From NCBI RefSeq assembly GCF_027922165.1, contig NZ_BSFD01000004.1, positions 22,603-86,602 on the forward strand: a stretch of DNA of 64,000 bases. Reading direction: 5' to 3'. Source of the DNA: Brevundimonas intermedia (GTDB lineage: Bacteria; Pseudomonadota; Alphaproteobacteria; Caulobacterales; Caulobacteraceae). Shown here piece by piece: positions 8,149-17,249 of this stretch. Under the pieces are notes generated by a model. It did no database searches, was not told where the DNA came from, and saw only the letters and a program-made list of their open reading frames with translations. The first letter of the stretch is position 1. Every line of letters starts with the position of its first letter. The position numbers and the translations under genes are program-made.

Positions 8149-8658
8149 ATGCGCTCGTCCCTCGCCCCCGTTCTCATTGCCTTGCTGACCGTGTCGGCGG
8201 CTGCGCCCGCGCACGCCGACACCCGCTATTTTTCGTACAACGCCACGGACCGGATCACCCAGGCCCTGACCAAGGGGATCACGCTTCAGGTTCGACGCGG
8301 CCTGTTCGGGACGATCAGCGTCGAGCGGCTGTTCTCGACCACGGCGCGCGGCTCGGCCGATTTCACGCGCGGGGGACCGGACGCCGCGCGGCGAGTTCTG
8401 CCCGAGGGCGCGCGCGAGACGGACCTTTACGGCATCGAACAGGTCGGCGATGGGCGGGGTCTGGCCCGCGCCCTGTGCCCCGGTGCGGATGAGGTCTGGC
8501 TGGTGATGAGCCGTATCCGCGCGCCCCGGCCGCTGACGATGCAGGCTGTCGGCCGCTGGAGCGACGGCGCCTACCGCCACTGCGTGACCCTGAGCTACGA
8601 GTGGCGCGGCGAATGGCAGACCGCGCCCGTTTCGCCGTTCGAGGACGCCGGGTCCTAG
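8149..8658 (+). CDS. Exported protein of unknown function
   Basis: A 169-residue protein. The ATG at 8149 is preferred over an in-frame ATG at 8128 because a GGAAAGGAAG ribosome-binding site precedes it and it begins a clean signal peptide (MRSSLAPVLIALLTVSAAAPAHA, cleavage after AHA near 23). The mature protein has two cysteines (ALCPGAD and RHCVTL), which could form a disulphide, and ends in an acidic tail. I recognise no family. It follows the GnnA-like gene by 47 bp on the same strand but need not share its function. Confidence 0.7.
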   Translation: MRSSLAPVLIALLTVSAAAPAHADTRYFSYNATDRITQALTKGITLQVRRGLFGTISVERLFSTTARGSADFTRGGPDAARRVLPEGARETDLYGIEQVGDGRGLARALCPGADEVWLVMSRIRAPRPLTMQAVGRWSDGAYRHCVTLSYEWRGEWQTAPVSPFEDAGS

Positions 8659-8716
8659 CGCCCGTCAAGCTTGGTCGTTTATCCTCTCGGCTGGAGAGGC
8701 GTTCGGAGAGACGGCG

Positions 8717-9409
8717 ATGCGTTGGGCCCTGCCCTTGGCGGCTCTGATCGGGGCGGTTCTGATCGGCGTCGTCGCCGCCCTGTTGACCTGGACCCGGCCG
8801 GGCGCGCTCGCCCCGCCGGCCGTCGGCGCGCCGGTTGCGGTCTATCTGCTGGACAACGGCTTCCACACAGATCTGGCCGTACCCCGAGCCGCCCTGGAGC
8901 GACGCGGCGGGCCGTTTGGACAGGCCGTCGCGACCCTGGCGCCGGGCGAGTGGATCCTGATCGGCTGGGGTGACGCGACCTTCTACGTCGATCAAAGCCC
9001 GATCTCAGACCGGCTGCCCGACGGCGCCCGCGCCTTCTTCAGGCCCGGCAATCCGTCCGTCCTGATGCTGGACCCGGAGGCCCAGGATCCCCGCGACCGC
9101 TACACCGCAAACCGCCGCGCGACCCTGAGCCTGACACCCGCCGCCTTCGACCGGATGGCGGGGCGGATCGAGGCCTCGCTGGACCTGTCTCACGGCGCGC
9201 CGCGTGTGGCCGCCGCCCGTCCCGGCGACGACGCCCGCTTCTTCGCCGGTCGAGACACCTTCTCGATTCTGCACCTGTGCAACCACTGGACGGCCGGGGT
9301 GCTGAACGCCGGCGGGGTGACGGTCCGCCCGGCCCGCTCGATTTTTTCGGCCGAGGTGATGCGGTCCGCCCGAGCGGCGGAACTGGACAGGACGGCTCCA
9401 CGCGCCTAG
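8717..9409 (+). CDS. DUF2459 / TIGR02117 family protein
   Basis: A 230-residue protein with one N-terminal membrane segment (about residues 5-25) and an exported domain. Diagnostic conserved motifs are LLDNGFHTDLAVP, LIGWGDATFYVDQ and LHLCNHWTAGVL, with histidine and cysteine residues that look catalytic. This set matches the DUF2459 (TIGR02117) family of alphaproteobacteria. Family function is not established. A 58-bp gap separates it from the upstream exported protein and 65 bp from rbfA. Confidence 0.85.
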   Translation: MRWALPLAALIGAVLIGVVAALLTWTRPGALAPPAVGAPVAVYLLDNGFHTDLAVPRAALERRGGPFGQAVATLAPGEWILIGWGDATFYVDQSPISDRLPDGARAFFRPGNPSVLMLDPEAQDPRDRYTANRRATLSLTPAAFDRMAGRIEASLDLSHGAPRVAAARPGDDARFFAGRDTFSILHLCNHWTAGVLNAGGVTVRPARSIFSAEVMRSARAAELDRTAPRA

Positions 9410-9474
9410 ACCGCCCGACTTTCGCTTATCCGGCCGGGTCCGAGCCCCGGCGGGCGAACAAGAAGGAGCGGCCG

Positions 9475-9933
9475 ATGGCCCACAAACAGCATACCCGCAA
9501 TTCCTCCGGCCCGGCCGGCCCGAGCCAGCGCCAGCTGCGCGCCGGCGAACTGATCCGCCACGCCCTGGTCGACATCCTGCGCGAGGAGGACATCCACGAC
9601 GAAGCTCTGGCCGGGGTCTCCGTCACCGTGACCGAGGTGCGTCTGTCGCCGGATCTGAAACACGCCACCTGTTTCGTCGAACCCCTGGGCGCCGGCGTCG
9701 AGGCCGCCCCGACCACGGGCCACGAGAGCGAGATCATCAAGGCGCTGAACGTCCACTCGAAATTCCTGCGCGGCCAGCTGGGTCGCCGGCTGGACATGAA
9801 GTTCACCCCCGACCTGCGCTTCCGCCACGACGAAAGCTTCGACGCCGCCAGCCATATTGACCGTCTGTTCGACGATCCCCGCGTCCGCGCCGACCTGGAA
9901 CGCCGCAACGACGAGAGCGAGGACGACGCCTAA
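9475..9933 (+). CDS. rbfA: Ribosome-binding factor A
   Basis: A 152-residue KH-like 30S maturation factor that acts on the 5' end helix of 16S rRNA. The start at 9475 has an AGAAGGAG ribosome-binding site 8 bp away. Motifs typical of the family are [41 protein letters not shown] and [18 protein letters not shown]. The tail is acidic (NDESEDDA). It heads the rbfA-truB-rpsO-pnp cluster. The usual upstream neighbour infB is absent here. Two repeat hairpins separate it from truB. Confidence 0.95.
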   Translation: MAHKQHTRNSSGPAGPSQRQLRAGELIRHALVDILREEDIHDEALAGVSVTVTEVRLSPDLKHATCFVEPLGAGVEAAPTTGHESEIIKALNVHSKFLRGQLGRRLDMKFTPDLRFRHDESFDAASHIDRLFDDPRVRADLERRNDESEDDA

Positions 9934-9939
9934 TGACCC

Positions 9940-9969
9940 GGCCTCAAGTAGCGCGAGGCGCGGTAGGCC
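9940..9969 (+). repeat. REP-like hairpin element, copy 1
   Basis: A 30-nt element with outer GGCCT...AGGCC arms enclosing a GC-rich inner hairpin. This copy differs from the consensus inner part (GAGGCGCGG instead of GAAGCGCGA). It begins 7 bp after the rbfA stop and forms a tandem pair with copy 2, period 39 bp. Confidence 0.8.
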
Positions 9970-9978
9970 AAGCATCGT

Positions 9979-10008
9979 GGCCTCAAGCAGCGCGAAGCGC
10001 GATAGGCC
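9979..10008 (+). repeat. REP-like hairpin element, copy 2
   Basis: Second tandem copy, reading GGCCTCAAGCAGCGCGAAGC then GCGATAGGCC. The truB ATG starts 7 bp after it. The outer arms GGCCT/AGGCC and inner GCGC/GCGC pairing would form a stem-loop in the truB leader. The same element occurs at 10979, 55701 and 56425. Confidence 0.85.
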
Positions 10009-10015
10009 AAGCATA

Positions 10016-10945
10016 ATGGCCCGCAAGAAGAAGGGCGACGTCGTCGACGGGTGGGTCTGCCTAGACAAGCCGTTTGAGATGGGATCGACCGAGGCGGTCA
10101 GCCGCATCCGCCGCCTGTTCAACGCCCAGAAGGCCGGTCACGCCGGGACGCTGGATCCGTTGGCCAGCGGCATCCTGCCCATTGCGCTCGGCGAGGCGAC
10201 CAAGACGGTGCCGATGATGATGGAGGCGCAGAAGGTCTATCGCTTCACCATCAACTGGGGCGTCTCGACAGACAGCGTGGACCGCGAGGGCGAGATCATC
10301 GGCCGCTCGGACGTGCGGCCTTCGGTGGATCAGGTGAGGGCCGCCCTTCCCGCCTTCGTCGGAGAGATCGACCAGACCCCGCCCCGATTCTCGGCCATCA
10401 AGGTGGACGGCGCCCGCGCCTATGACCTAGCCCGCGACGGAGTCGAGTTCGAGCTTCAGGCCCGCCGCGTCACCATCCATTCGGCCGAGGTCACGGACGT
10501 CCCGGACGCCGATCACCTCGAACTGACCATCCGCACCGGCAAGGGCGTCTATGTCCGCTCGCTGGCGCGCGACCTGGCGGCCCTCCTGGGCGCCGAGGGG
10601 CATGTTTCGGCCCTGCGGCGCGAGCGGGTGGGACCGTTTCATACCGAAAACGCCGTGACGCTGGATTTTCTCGAGGATTTGGTGCATAGGGGCGCCGCCT
10701 CGGAAGGCTTGCTTCCCGTTGCGACCGCCCTGGACGACATCCCGGAGCTGGCCGTGACGGACCAGGACGCCTTCTCGCTTCGGCAGGGACGCCCGATCGT
10801 TCTGCTCCCCCGTCAGGTGGAAACCCTCAAGGATCGCCTTTCCGGCGGTTCGCGAACGGTTTCAGCCTTTCAGGGCCAGACCCTCGTCGCCCTCTGTCAG
10901 TTGCGGGCCGGCCGGTTAGAACCCGACCGCGTTTTCAACCTCTAG
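10016..10945 (+). CDS. truB: tRNA pseudouridine(55) synthase TruB
   Basis: A 309-residue pseudouridine synthase that modifies U55 of the tRNA T-loop. [17 protein letters not shown], the catalytic motif [13 protein letters not shown] (D47) and [17 protein letters not shown] are diagnostic. I place the start at the ATG at 10016. The frame stays open upstream through the tandem repeat, where the repeat unit would encode [16 protein letters not shown] peptides, so a GTG at 9977 inside the repeat cannot be excluded. No strong Shine-Dalgarno is visible. It lies between rbfA and rpsO on the same strand. Confidence 0.95.
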   Translation: MARKKKGDVVDGWVCLDKPFEMGSTEAVSRIRRLFNAQKAGHAGTLDPLASGILPIALGEATKTVPMMMEAQKVYRFTINWGVSTDSVDREGEIIGRSDVRPSVDQVRAALPAFVGEIDQTPPRFSAIKVDGARAYDLARDGVEFELQARRVTIHSAEVTDVPDADHLELTIRTGKGVYVRSLARDLAALLGAEGHVSALRRERVGPFHTENAVTLDFLEDLVHRGAASEGLLPVATALDDIPELAVTDQDAFSLRQGRPIVLLPRQVETLKDRLSGGSRTVSAFQGQTLVALCQLRAGRLEPDRVFNL

Positions 10946-10978
10946 GCCCGCGCCATCCGGCAAGGGCCGAGACCCCAC

Positions 10979-11008
10979 GGCCTCAAGTAGCGCGAAGCGC
11001 GATAGGCC
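10979..11008 (+). repeat. REP-like hairpin element, copy 3
   Basis: A consensus copy (GGCCTCAAGTAGCGCGAAGC then GCGATAGGCC) in the truB-rpsO gap, ending 17 bp before the rpsO ATG. The ribosome-binding site AAAGGA lies between the element and the start. Same orientation relative to the downstream gene as all other copies. Confidence 0.85.
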
Positions 11009-11025
11009 AAGAAAGGACTCTTACG

Positions 11026-11295
11026 ATGTCGGTTACTGCTGAACGCAAGCACGAGATCATCGCCGATAACGCCCGCACCGCAGGCGACACCGGCTCGGCC
11101 GAGGTTCAGGTCGCGATCCTGTCGGAACGCATCGCCAACCTGACCGAACACTTCAAGACCCACAAGAAGGACAACCACTCGCGCCGTGGCCTTCTGAAGA
11201 TGGTGTCGCAACGTCGCCGCCTGCTCGACCACCTCAACAAGGTCGACGCCGGTCGCTACCAGGCGCTCATCTCCAAGCTGGGCCTGCGCCGCTAA
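11026..11295 (+). CDS. rpsO: 30S ribosomal protein S15
   Basis: An 89-residue protein of standard S15 length. [25 protein letters not shown] and [23 protein letters not shown] are hallmark segments that contact the 16S rRNA three-way junction and helix H22. A good AAAGGA site precedes the ATG, downstream of repeat copy 3. It is followed by a strong hairpin and then pnp, the arrangement conserved in many bacteria. Confidence 0.98.
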   Translation: MSVTAERKHEIIADNARTAGDTGSAEVQVAILSERIANLTEHFKTHKKDNHSRRGLLKMVSQRRRLLDHLNKVDAGRYQALISKLGLRR

Positions 11296-11323
11296 GGCGT
11301 CGGATCAGTGTAAGACTGTATTT

Positions 11324-11353
11324 CGAGGCGCGGGCGGTCACGTCCGCGCCTCG
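11324..11353 (+). promoter_or_regulatory. rpsO-pnp intergenic stem-loop
   Basis: A 10-bp perfect stem (CGAGGCGCGG / CCGCGCCTCG) with a 10-nt loop, 28 bp after rpsO and about 190 bp before pnp. It lacks a clear U-tract. It may end rpsO transcripts. By analogy with E. coli, where a leader hairpin cut by RNase III lets PNPase repress its own mRNA, it may be a processing site. Confidence 0.6.
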
Positions 11354-11544
11354 TTGTGCGATTAGAACGGACCTGCGCGCCGCAGGAATTGACGGCGCAG
11401 ACGCGAGGGCCATGCCGGTCCTCAACCCGGGTCTTTCGCGATGGCGCGGCGACCCCTGGATCGAAGGACTGAACGCCCGACGCATCCGCCCCCAATGATG
11501 GGACCCCGCACGGAATACGCCGTCCGGGATACGAAAGACGAAAT

Positions 11545-13782
11545 ATGTTCGATATCAAACGCAAGACGATCGAGTGGGCCGGACGCCCGCTGACCCTGGA
11601 AACGGGCCGCATCGCCCGCCAAGCCGACGGCGCCGTGCTGGCGACCTATGGCGAGACCGTGGTTCTGGCCACCGTCGTCTACGGCCGTTCGCCCAAGCCG
11701 GGCCTGGATTTCTTCCCCCTGACCGTCAACTACCAGGAAAAGACCTTCGCCGCTGGCAAGATCCCTGGCGGCTACTTCAAGCGTGAAGGCCGTCCCAGCG
11801 AGAAGGAAACCCTGGTTTCCCGCCTGATCGACCGTCCGATCCGCCCCCTGTTCGTCAAGGGCTTCAAGAACGAGACTCAGGTCGTCATCACCGTGCTGCA
11901 GCACGACATGGAAAACGATCCGGACGTCCTGGGCATGGTCGCCGCCTCGGCCGCCCTGACCATCTCAGGCGTGCCCTTCATGGGCCCGATCGGCGCCGCG
12001 CGCGTCGGCCTGATCGACGGCGAACTGGTTCTGAACCCGACCGTCGACCAGATCCCGGGCTCTGACCTGGACCTGGTGGTCGCTGGCACGCAAGACGCCC
12101 TGATGATGGTCGAATCCGAAGCCAAGGAGCTGTCGGAAGAGAAGATGCTCGAGGCGCTGATGTTCGCCCACGCCGGCATGCAGCCGGTGATCGACGCCAT
12201 CATCGATCTGGCCGAACACGCCGCCAAGGAGCCGTTCGACTTCCAGGCCGAAGACCACTCCGACGTCGTCGCCTCGATCAAGAAGCTGGTCGGCGAAGAT
12301 ATCAAGTCCGCCTACACCCACCCCGGCAAGTACGAGCGTCGCTCGGGCGTCGATGCGGCCAAGAAGACCGCCGCCGCCGCCCTGGTGAAGACCGACGAGA
12401 ACCCCGAGGGCGTCGACAGCTCCAAGTTCTCGGCCGCCTTCAAGGAATGCGAAGCCGACGTCCTGCGTCGCGACATCATCGAGAACGCCCACCGCGTCGA
12501 CGGCCGCGCCCTGGACAAGGTCCGCGCCATCGTGTCGGAAGTCGGCGTCCTGCCGCGCACCCACGGTTCGGCCCTGTTCACGCGTGGGGAAACCCAGGCC
12601 CTGGTCGTCGCCACCCTGGGCACCGGCGAAGACGAGCAGTACATCGACAGCCTGCAGGGCACCTACAAGGAAAGCTTCCTGCTGCACTACAACTTCCCCC
12701 CCTATTCGGTGGGTGAAGCAGGCCGCATGGGCTCGCCCGGCCGTCGCGAAATCGGTCACGGCAAGCTGGCCTGGCGCGCGATCCGTCCGATGCTACCGTC
12801 GAAGGAAGACTTCCCCTACACCATCCGCCTGGTCTCCGAGATCACCGAGTCGAACGGCTCGTCCTCGATGGCCACGGTCTGCGGTTCGTCGCTGGCCCTG
12901 ATGGACGCCGGCGTGCCGCTGATCCGTCCGGTCTCGGGCATCGCCATGGGCCTGATCCTGGAGCCGTCCGGCGAGTTCGCCATCCTGTCGGACATCCTGG
13001 GTGACGAAGACCATCTGGGCGACATGGACTTCAAGGTCGCCGGCACGTCGGAAGGCATCACCAGCCTTCAGATGGACATCAAGGTCGCCGGCATCACCAA
13101 GGAGATCATGAAACAGGCTCTGACCCAGGCCTCGGCCGGCCGCCTCCACATCCTGGACGAGATGTCCAAGGCCATGGATGCGCCGCGCGCCGAACTGGGC
13201 GAGCATGCGCCGAAGATCGAAACCATCAAGATCGCGGTCGACAAGATCCGTGAAGTGATCGGTTCGGGCGGCAAGGTCATCCGCGAGATCGTCGAAAAGA
13301 CCGGCGCCAAGATCGACATCGGCGACGACGGCACCATCAAGGTCGCCGCCAACGACCAGGAAAAGATCGACGCCGCCAAGGCCTGGATCCAGTCCATCGC
13401 CTCGGAGCCGGAAGTCGGAACCATCTACTCCGGCAAGGTCGTGAAGGTCGTCGACTTCGGCGCCTTCGTGAACTTCTTCGGCGCCAAGGACGGCCTGGTC
13501 CACGTGTCCCAGATCGCCCTGGAACGCGTCGCCAACCCGGCCGACGTCCTGTCGGAAGGCCAAGAAGTGAAGGTCAAGTTCCTGGGCTTCGACGATCGCG
13601 GCAAGACCAAGCTGTCGATGAAGGTCGTCGATCAGTCGACGGGTGAAGACCTGACCGACAAGATCAACGCCGAGCGCGCTGAGCGCGGCGAAGAGCCCCT
13701 GTCGGAAGACACCGGCGGTCGTCCCAAGCGCGAAGGCGGCGGTGATCGCGGTGGCGACCGCGGCCGTCGTCGTCGCGACTAA
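11545..13782 (+). CDS. pnp: Polynucleotide phosphorylase
   Basis: A 745-residue 3'-5' exoribonuclease/polymerase of the RNA degradosome. Two RNase PH core domains are present (first begins [20 protein letters not shown]; second contains [18 protein letters not shown] and [20 protein letters not shown]). A KH domain ([14 protein letters not shown], near 570) and an S1 domain ([21 protein letters not shown], from about 628) follow, with a basic, Gly/Arg-rich tail ([13 protein letters not shown]) typical of RNA-binding ends. It is the last gene of the cluster, followed by a bidirectional terminator. Confidence 0.98.
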   Translation: MFDIKRKTIEWAGRPLTLETGRIARQADGAVLATYGETVVLATVVYGRSPKPGLDFFPLTVNYQEKTFAAGKIPGGYFKREGRPSEKETLVSRLIDRPIRPLFVKGFKNETQVVITVLQHDMENDPDVLGMVAASAALTISGVPFMGPIGAARVGLIDGELVLNPTVDQIPGSDLDLVVAGTQDALMMVESEAKELSEEKMLEALMFAHAGMQPVIDAIIDLAEHAAKEPFDFQAEDHSDVVASIKKLVGEDIKSAYTHPGKYERRSGVDAAKKTAAAALVKTDENPEGVDSSKFSAAFKECEADVLRRDIIENAHRVDGRALDKVRAIVSEVGVLPRTHGSALFTRGETQALVVATLGTGEDEQYIDSLQGTYKESFLLHYNFPPYSVGEAGRMGSPGRREIGHGKLAWRAIRPMLPSKEDFPYTIRLVSEITESNGSSSMATVCGSSLALMDAGVPLIRPVSGIAMGLILEPSGEFAILSDILGDEDHLGDMDFKVAGTSEGITSLQMDIKVAGITKEIMKQALTQASAGRLHILDEMSKAMDAPRAELGEHAPKIETIKIAVDKIREVIGSGGKVIREIVEKTGAKIDIGDDGTIKVAANDQEKIDAAKAWIQSIASEPEVGTIYSGKVVKVVDFGAFVNFFGAKDGLVHVSQIALERVANPADVLSEGQEVKVKFLGFDDRGKTKLSMKVVDQSTGEDLTDKINAERAERGEEPLSEDTGGRPKREGGGDRGGDRGRRRRD

Positions 13783-13806
13783 GCCTTAGGCTGGTCTGAC
13801 AACAAG

Positions 13807-13837
13807 AAGGCCCCGCCGGCGACGGCGGGGCCTTTTT
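13807..13837. terminator. Rho-independent terminator after pnp
   Basis: Hairpin AAGGCCCCGCC with complementary arm GGCGGGGCC followed by TTTTT; the A-rich 5' flank makes it usable in both directions. It separates pnp from the convergent gene ending at 13864. Confidence 0.9.
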
Positions 13838-13863
13838 CGTTCCAGAGCGGCTCGGAAAGTCTT

Positions 13864-14265
13864 TCAGAGCGCCATGACGGTCCCGAGCAGCACCCGGGCG
13901 CCGGGTCGGCCCAGGGTGGCGTTGGTTGCGGTTTGCAGTTCGGCGACCAGCTGATCGATATTGGGCACGGCGCCGGGGCGCAGGCCGTTGGCGAACCTCT
14001 GGGCGGCGATATTATAGGCGGCGCGAAGCCGCGGCGCAGACTGCTGGGCGCGAGTGCGCAGCGCGGCGTCGGGGACGTCCACCCCGGCTTCGACTGAAAA
14101 CACGCCCCGCCGGCCGTCCGCACGAAGAATTGAGGCCGTGATCACCGGCAGTCGGAAATAGGTATCCGCCGACGGGGCGGCGGCTCCACCCGAAGAGGCG
14201 CGGGCGGGGGTCGAGGCGGCGGCCGTCGCGACAAGGGCGAGACCGAGAAGGGCGCGGCGTTCCAT
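13864..14265 (-). CDS. Exported protein with RR-type signal, function unknown
   Basis: A 133-residue protein starting MERRALLGLALVATAAASTP, a signal peptide with a twin-arginine-like ERRALLG motif but without the full S/T-RR-x-F-L-K consensus; Sec export is also possible. The mature part contains TYFRLPVITASILRADGRRGVFSVEAGVDVPD and a C-terminal LGRPGARVLLGTVMAL. Similar proteins in Caulobacterales are, to my recollection, annotated only as Tat pathway signal proteins. It is convergent with pnp and divergent from ahcY. Confidence 0.7.
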   Translation of the reverse strand: MERRALLGLALVATAAASTPARASSGGAAAPSADTYFRLPVITASILRADGRRGVFSVEAGVDVPDAALRTRAQQSAPRLRAAYNIAAQRFANGLRPGAVPNIDQLVAELQTATNATLGRPGARVLLGTVMAL

Positions 14266-14326
14266 GTCTTCGTCCTAACCGAACGGGCTTAAGAAACTGC
14301 TGAGCCCGCCATCAGGCATAGCGCAT

Positions 14327-14342
14327 ATAAGGATATCCTTAT
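14327..14342. promoter_or_regulatory. Perfect 16-bp palindrome, candidate ahcY operator
   Basis: ATAAGGATATCCTTAT is its own reverse complement, and two of the three flanking base pairs extend the symmetry. It stands out as AT-rich DNA 70 bp upstream of ahcY. Palindromes of this kind are bound by ArsR-family regulators of the S-adenosylhomocysteine cycle (SahR type); assignment here is inference. Confidence 0.6.
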
Positions 14343-14411
14343 GTGTTTATTGCTCCTTCATCGTCTGCGGGCTAGAAGGGCTGAAAATCCCCTGCGGCCA
14401 GGAGCCCTCCC

Positions 14412-15803
14412 ATGACCGACTACATCATCCGCGACATCTCTCTGGCCGACTGGGGCAAGAAGGAAATCGACATCGCCGAGACGGAAATGCCGGGCCTGAT
14501 GGCTCTGCGCGCCGAGTTCGGCGCGGCCCAGCCGCTAAAGGGCGCCCGGATCGCCGGCAGCCTGCACATGACCATCCAGACGGCGGTTCTGATCCAGACG
14601 CTGGAAGCCCTGGGCGCCGAAGTGCGCTGGGCGTCGTGCAACATCTTCTCGACTCAGGATCACGCCGCGGCCGCCATCGCCGCCTCGGGCACCCCGGTCT
14701 TCGCCGTCAAGGGCGAAACCCTGGAAGAATACTGGGACTACGCGCACAAGATCTTCGAATGGGCCGACGGCGGCTATCCGAACCTGATCCTAGACGACGG
14801 CGGCGACGCCACCCTGCTATGCGTGCTCGGCCCCAAGGCCGAGAAGGACATCTCGGTTCTGGCCAATCCCCAGAACGAGGAAGAAGAAGCCCTGTTCAAG
14901 GTGATGAAGCGCTACATCGCCGAAAAGCCCGGCTTCTATTCGGCCATCCGCGACGCCATCGGCGGCGTGTCTGAAGAAACCACCACGGGCGTGCACCGCC
15001 TGTATCAGATGTCGGAACGCGGCGAGCTGCCCTTCCCCGCCATCAACGTCAACGACAGCGTCACCAAGTCGAAGTTCGACAATCTGTATGGCTGCCGTGA
15101 GTCCCTGGTCGACGCCATCCGTCGCGGCACTGACGTCATGCTGTCGGGCAAGGTCGCCGTGGTCTGCGGCTACGGCGACGTGGGCAAGGGCTCGGCCGCC
15201 TCGTTGCGCCAGGGCGGCGCCCGCGTGATCGTGACCGAAATCGACCCGATCTGCGCCCTGCAGGCCGCCATGGAAGGCTATGACGTCCAGACCCTGGACG
15301 ACGTCGCCGACAAGGCCGACATTTTCGTCACCGCCACCGGCAACAAGGATGTGATCACCGTCGATCACATGCGCCGGATGCGTCACAACGCCATCGTCTG
15401 CAACATCGGCCACTTCGACTCCGAGATTCAGGTCGCGGGCCTGAAGAACTTCAAGTGGGACGAGATCAAGCCCCAGGTCCACCACATCGAATTCCCCGGC
15501 GGCAACAAGATCATCCTGCTGTCGGAAGGCCGTCTGGTGAACCTGGGCAACGCCACGGGCCACCCGTCATTCGTGATGAGCGCCTCCTTCACCAACCAGA
15601 CCCTGGCGCAGCTGGAGCTCTGGACCAACAAGTCGGCCTATGAGACCAAGGTCTACACCCTGCCCAAGCATCTGGACGAGAAGGTCGCCGCGCTGCACCT
15701 CGGCAAGCTGGGCGCCAAGCTGACCGTGCTGAACAAGGAACAGGCCGATTATATCTCCGTGCCGCAAGAAGGCCCGTTCAAGCCCGAGCACTATCGCTAC
15801 TAA
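14412..15803 (+). CDS. ahcY: Adenosylhomocysteinase
   Basis: A 463-residue NAD-dependent enzyme that cleaves S-adenosylhomocysteine to adenosine and homocysteine, recycling the by-product of methylation. The N-terminus [27 protein letters not shown] is split here only for recognition: DISLADWG and AETEMPGLM are typical. Also seen are [25 protein letters not shown] active-site residues, the NAD motif GYGDVGKGS near 253-261, and the C-terminal FKPEHYRY. The length is normal for bacterial AhcY with the extra insert. A perfect palindrome lies 70 bp upstream. Confidence 0.97.
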   Translation: MTDYIIRDISLADWGKKEIDIAETEMPGLMALRAEFGAAQPLKGARIAGSLHMTIQTAVLIQTLEALGAEVRWASCNIFSTQDHAAAAIAASGTPVFAVKGETLEEYWDYAHKIFEWADGGYPNLILDDGGDATLLCVLGPKAEKDISVLANPQNEEEEALFKVMKRYIAEKPGFYSAIRDAIGGVSEETTTGVHRLYQMSERGELPFPAINVNDSVTKSKFDNLYGCRESLVDAIRRGTDVMLSGKVAVVCGYGDVGKGSAASLRQGGARVIVTEIDPICALQAAMEGYDVQTLDDVADKADIFVTATGNKDVITVDHMRRMRHNAIVCNIGHFDSEIQVAGLKNFKWDEIKPQVHHIEFPGGNKIILLSEGRLVNLGNATGHPSFVMSASFTNQTLAQLELWTNKSAYETKVYTLPKHLDEKVAALHLGKLGAKLTVLNKEQADYISVPQEGPFKPEHYRY

Positions 15804-15827
15804 GACCCAAGTCCCGGAGCCGGTCTC

Positions 15828-17033
15828 GTGAGCCGGGCGTCCTTCGACGTCCTGGTGGTCGGGGCCGGCGCCGCCGGCATGATGTGCGCCGCCGAGGCCG
15901 GGCGGCGCGGCCGTCGGGTGCTGGTCGTCGATCACGCGGCCAACCCCGGCGAGAAGATCCGCATCTCCGGCGGCGGCCGGTGCAATTTCACCAATCTGGG
16001 CTGCGGGCCGGTGAACTTCCTGGGCGAGAATCCCCGGTTCGCCACCTCGGCCCTGCGCCGTTTCACCCAGCACGACTTCATCAAGCGCTTGGACCGGGCC
16101 GGGATCGCTTGGCACGAGAAGACCCTTGGCCAGCTGTTCTGCGACGACAGCGCCAAACAGATCGTCCGCATGCTGACCGACGACATGGCGGCGGCCGGTG
16201 TGACTCTGAAGATGAAGACGGGCGTCGAGCGCCTTTCCAAATCCGGCGAAGGCTGGATCATTAACCTGTCGGACGGAACCCAGGTCACGGCGGCGGCCCT
16301 GGTCGTAGCGACCGGCGGCAAGTCGATCCCCAAGATGGGCGCGACCGGCTGGGCCTATGAGGTTGCACGCCAGTTCGACATTCGCGTCACCGACACCCGC
16401 CCCGCCCTGGTCCCCCTGACCTTCGAGGCCGGCCTGCTGGAAACCCTGACGCCGCTGGCAGGCGTGGCCGTGGACGCCCGCGTCGCCTCAGCGCCAGACA
16501 CAAAGGCGCGCAAGGCGGCCTTTGACGAGGCCATGCTGTTCACCCACCGCGGCCTCAGCGGCCCGGCCATATTGCAGATCAGCTCCTACTGGCGCGAGGG
16601 CGAGGCCATCGTCGCGGCCATGGCGCCGGGCCGCGACGTCTTCGCCGAGCTGAAGGCGGCCAAGACCGCCAACGGCCGACAGGCGGTGCACACCGCCCTC
16701 GGCCATGTGGTGCCGCGACGGCTGGCGGAAAGCCTGTGCGCGCGCGAGGGCGCAGCGGGCAATCTGGCCGATCTGTCCGACGCGACGCTGCGGCGGCTGG
16801 ATCAGGCGGTCAACGCCTGGAGCGTGAAACCGGTCGGGTCCGAAGGCTATCGTACCGCCGAAGTGACCCTGGGCGGGATCGACACCGCCGCCCTGGACCA
16901 GCAGACCCTGGCCGCCAAAGCGGTTCCCGGTTTGTATTTCATCGGCGAGGCGGTCGATGTCACCGGCTGGCTGGGCGGCTATAATTTTCAATGGGCCTGG
17001 TCGTCCGGATGGGCCGCCGGCCAGGTCTGCTAG
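15828..17033 (+). CDS. HI0933/BaiN-type flavoprotein oxidoreductase
   Basis: A 401-residue FAD-binding protein with GTG start at 15828, 24 bp after ahcY. The dinucleotide-binding motif VVGAGAAGMMCAAEAGRRG, the family signature KIRISGGGRCNFTN, an ATGGKSIPKMGATGWAYEVA segment, and the C-terminal GLYFIGEAVDVTGWLGGYNFQWAWSSG are diagnostic of the HI0933-like (BaiN, TIGR03862-type) family. Physiological substrate is unknown; names such as aminoacetone oxidase or BaiN are family labels. Confidence 0.9.
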   Translation: MSRASFDVLVVGAGAAGMMCAAEAGRRGRRVLVVDHAANPGEKIRISGGGRCNFTNLGCGPVNFLGENPRFATSALRRFTQHDFIKRLDRAGIAWHEKTLGQLFCDDSAKQIVRMLTDDMAAAGVTLKMKTGVERLSKSGEGWIINLSDGTQVTAAALVVATGGKSIPKMGATGWAYEVARQFDIRVTDTRPALVPLTFEAGLLETLTPLAGVAVDARVASAPDTKARKAAFDEAMLFTHRGLSGPAILQISSYWREGEAIVAAMAPGRDVFAELKAAKTANGRQAVHTALGHVVPRRLAESLCAREGAAGNLADLSDATLRRLDQAVNAWSVKPVGSEGYRTAEVTLGGIDTAALDQQTLAAKAVPGLYFIGEAVDVTGWLGGYNFQWAWSSGWAAGQVC

Positions 17034-17249
17034 GTTCCAGGGCGTGGCTTATCAGCGGACTTCGCCCCGGTCGGGAACGGCTGCCCCGCGCGCCCGTTAT
17101 CCCGCCTCTGTCTTCCTAAGCTTCAGTATTGCGATGAACAGGGCTTCATCGGAGCGCCGGAATATGGTCAGGCTCGCGTCATTCCGACGCCAAGCCGGCC
17201 GGGCAAGACAGCAGGACCGCTGACCATTCCCGACTGGGAGACTGACTTC

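Noticed and set aside
9940..10008. Possible CRISPR-like repeat
   Set aside because: Only two adjacent units, 9-bp spacers, no cas genes; the repeat is a palindromic intergenic element found elsewhere in the window.
14280..14411. SAH riboswitch upstream of ahcY
   Set aside because: I could not see the conserved SAH aptamer core; the perfect palindrome suggests a protein operator instead.
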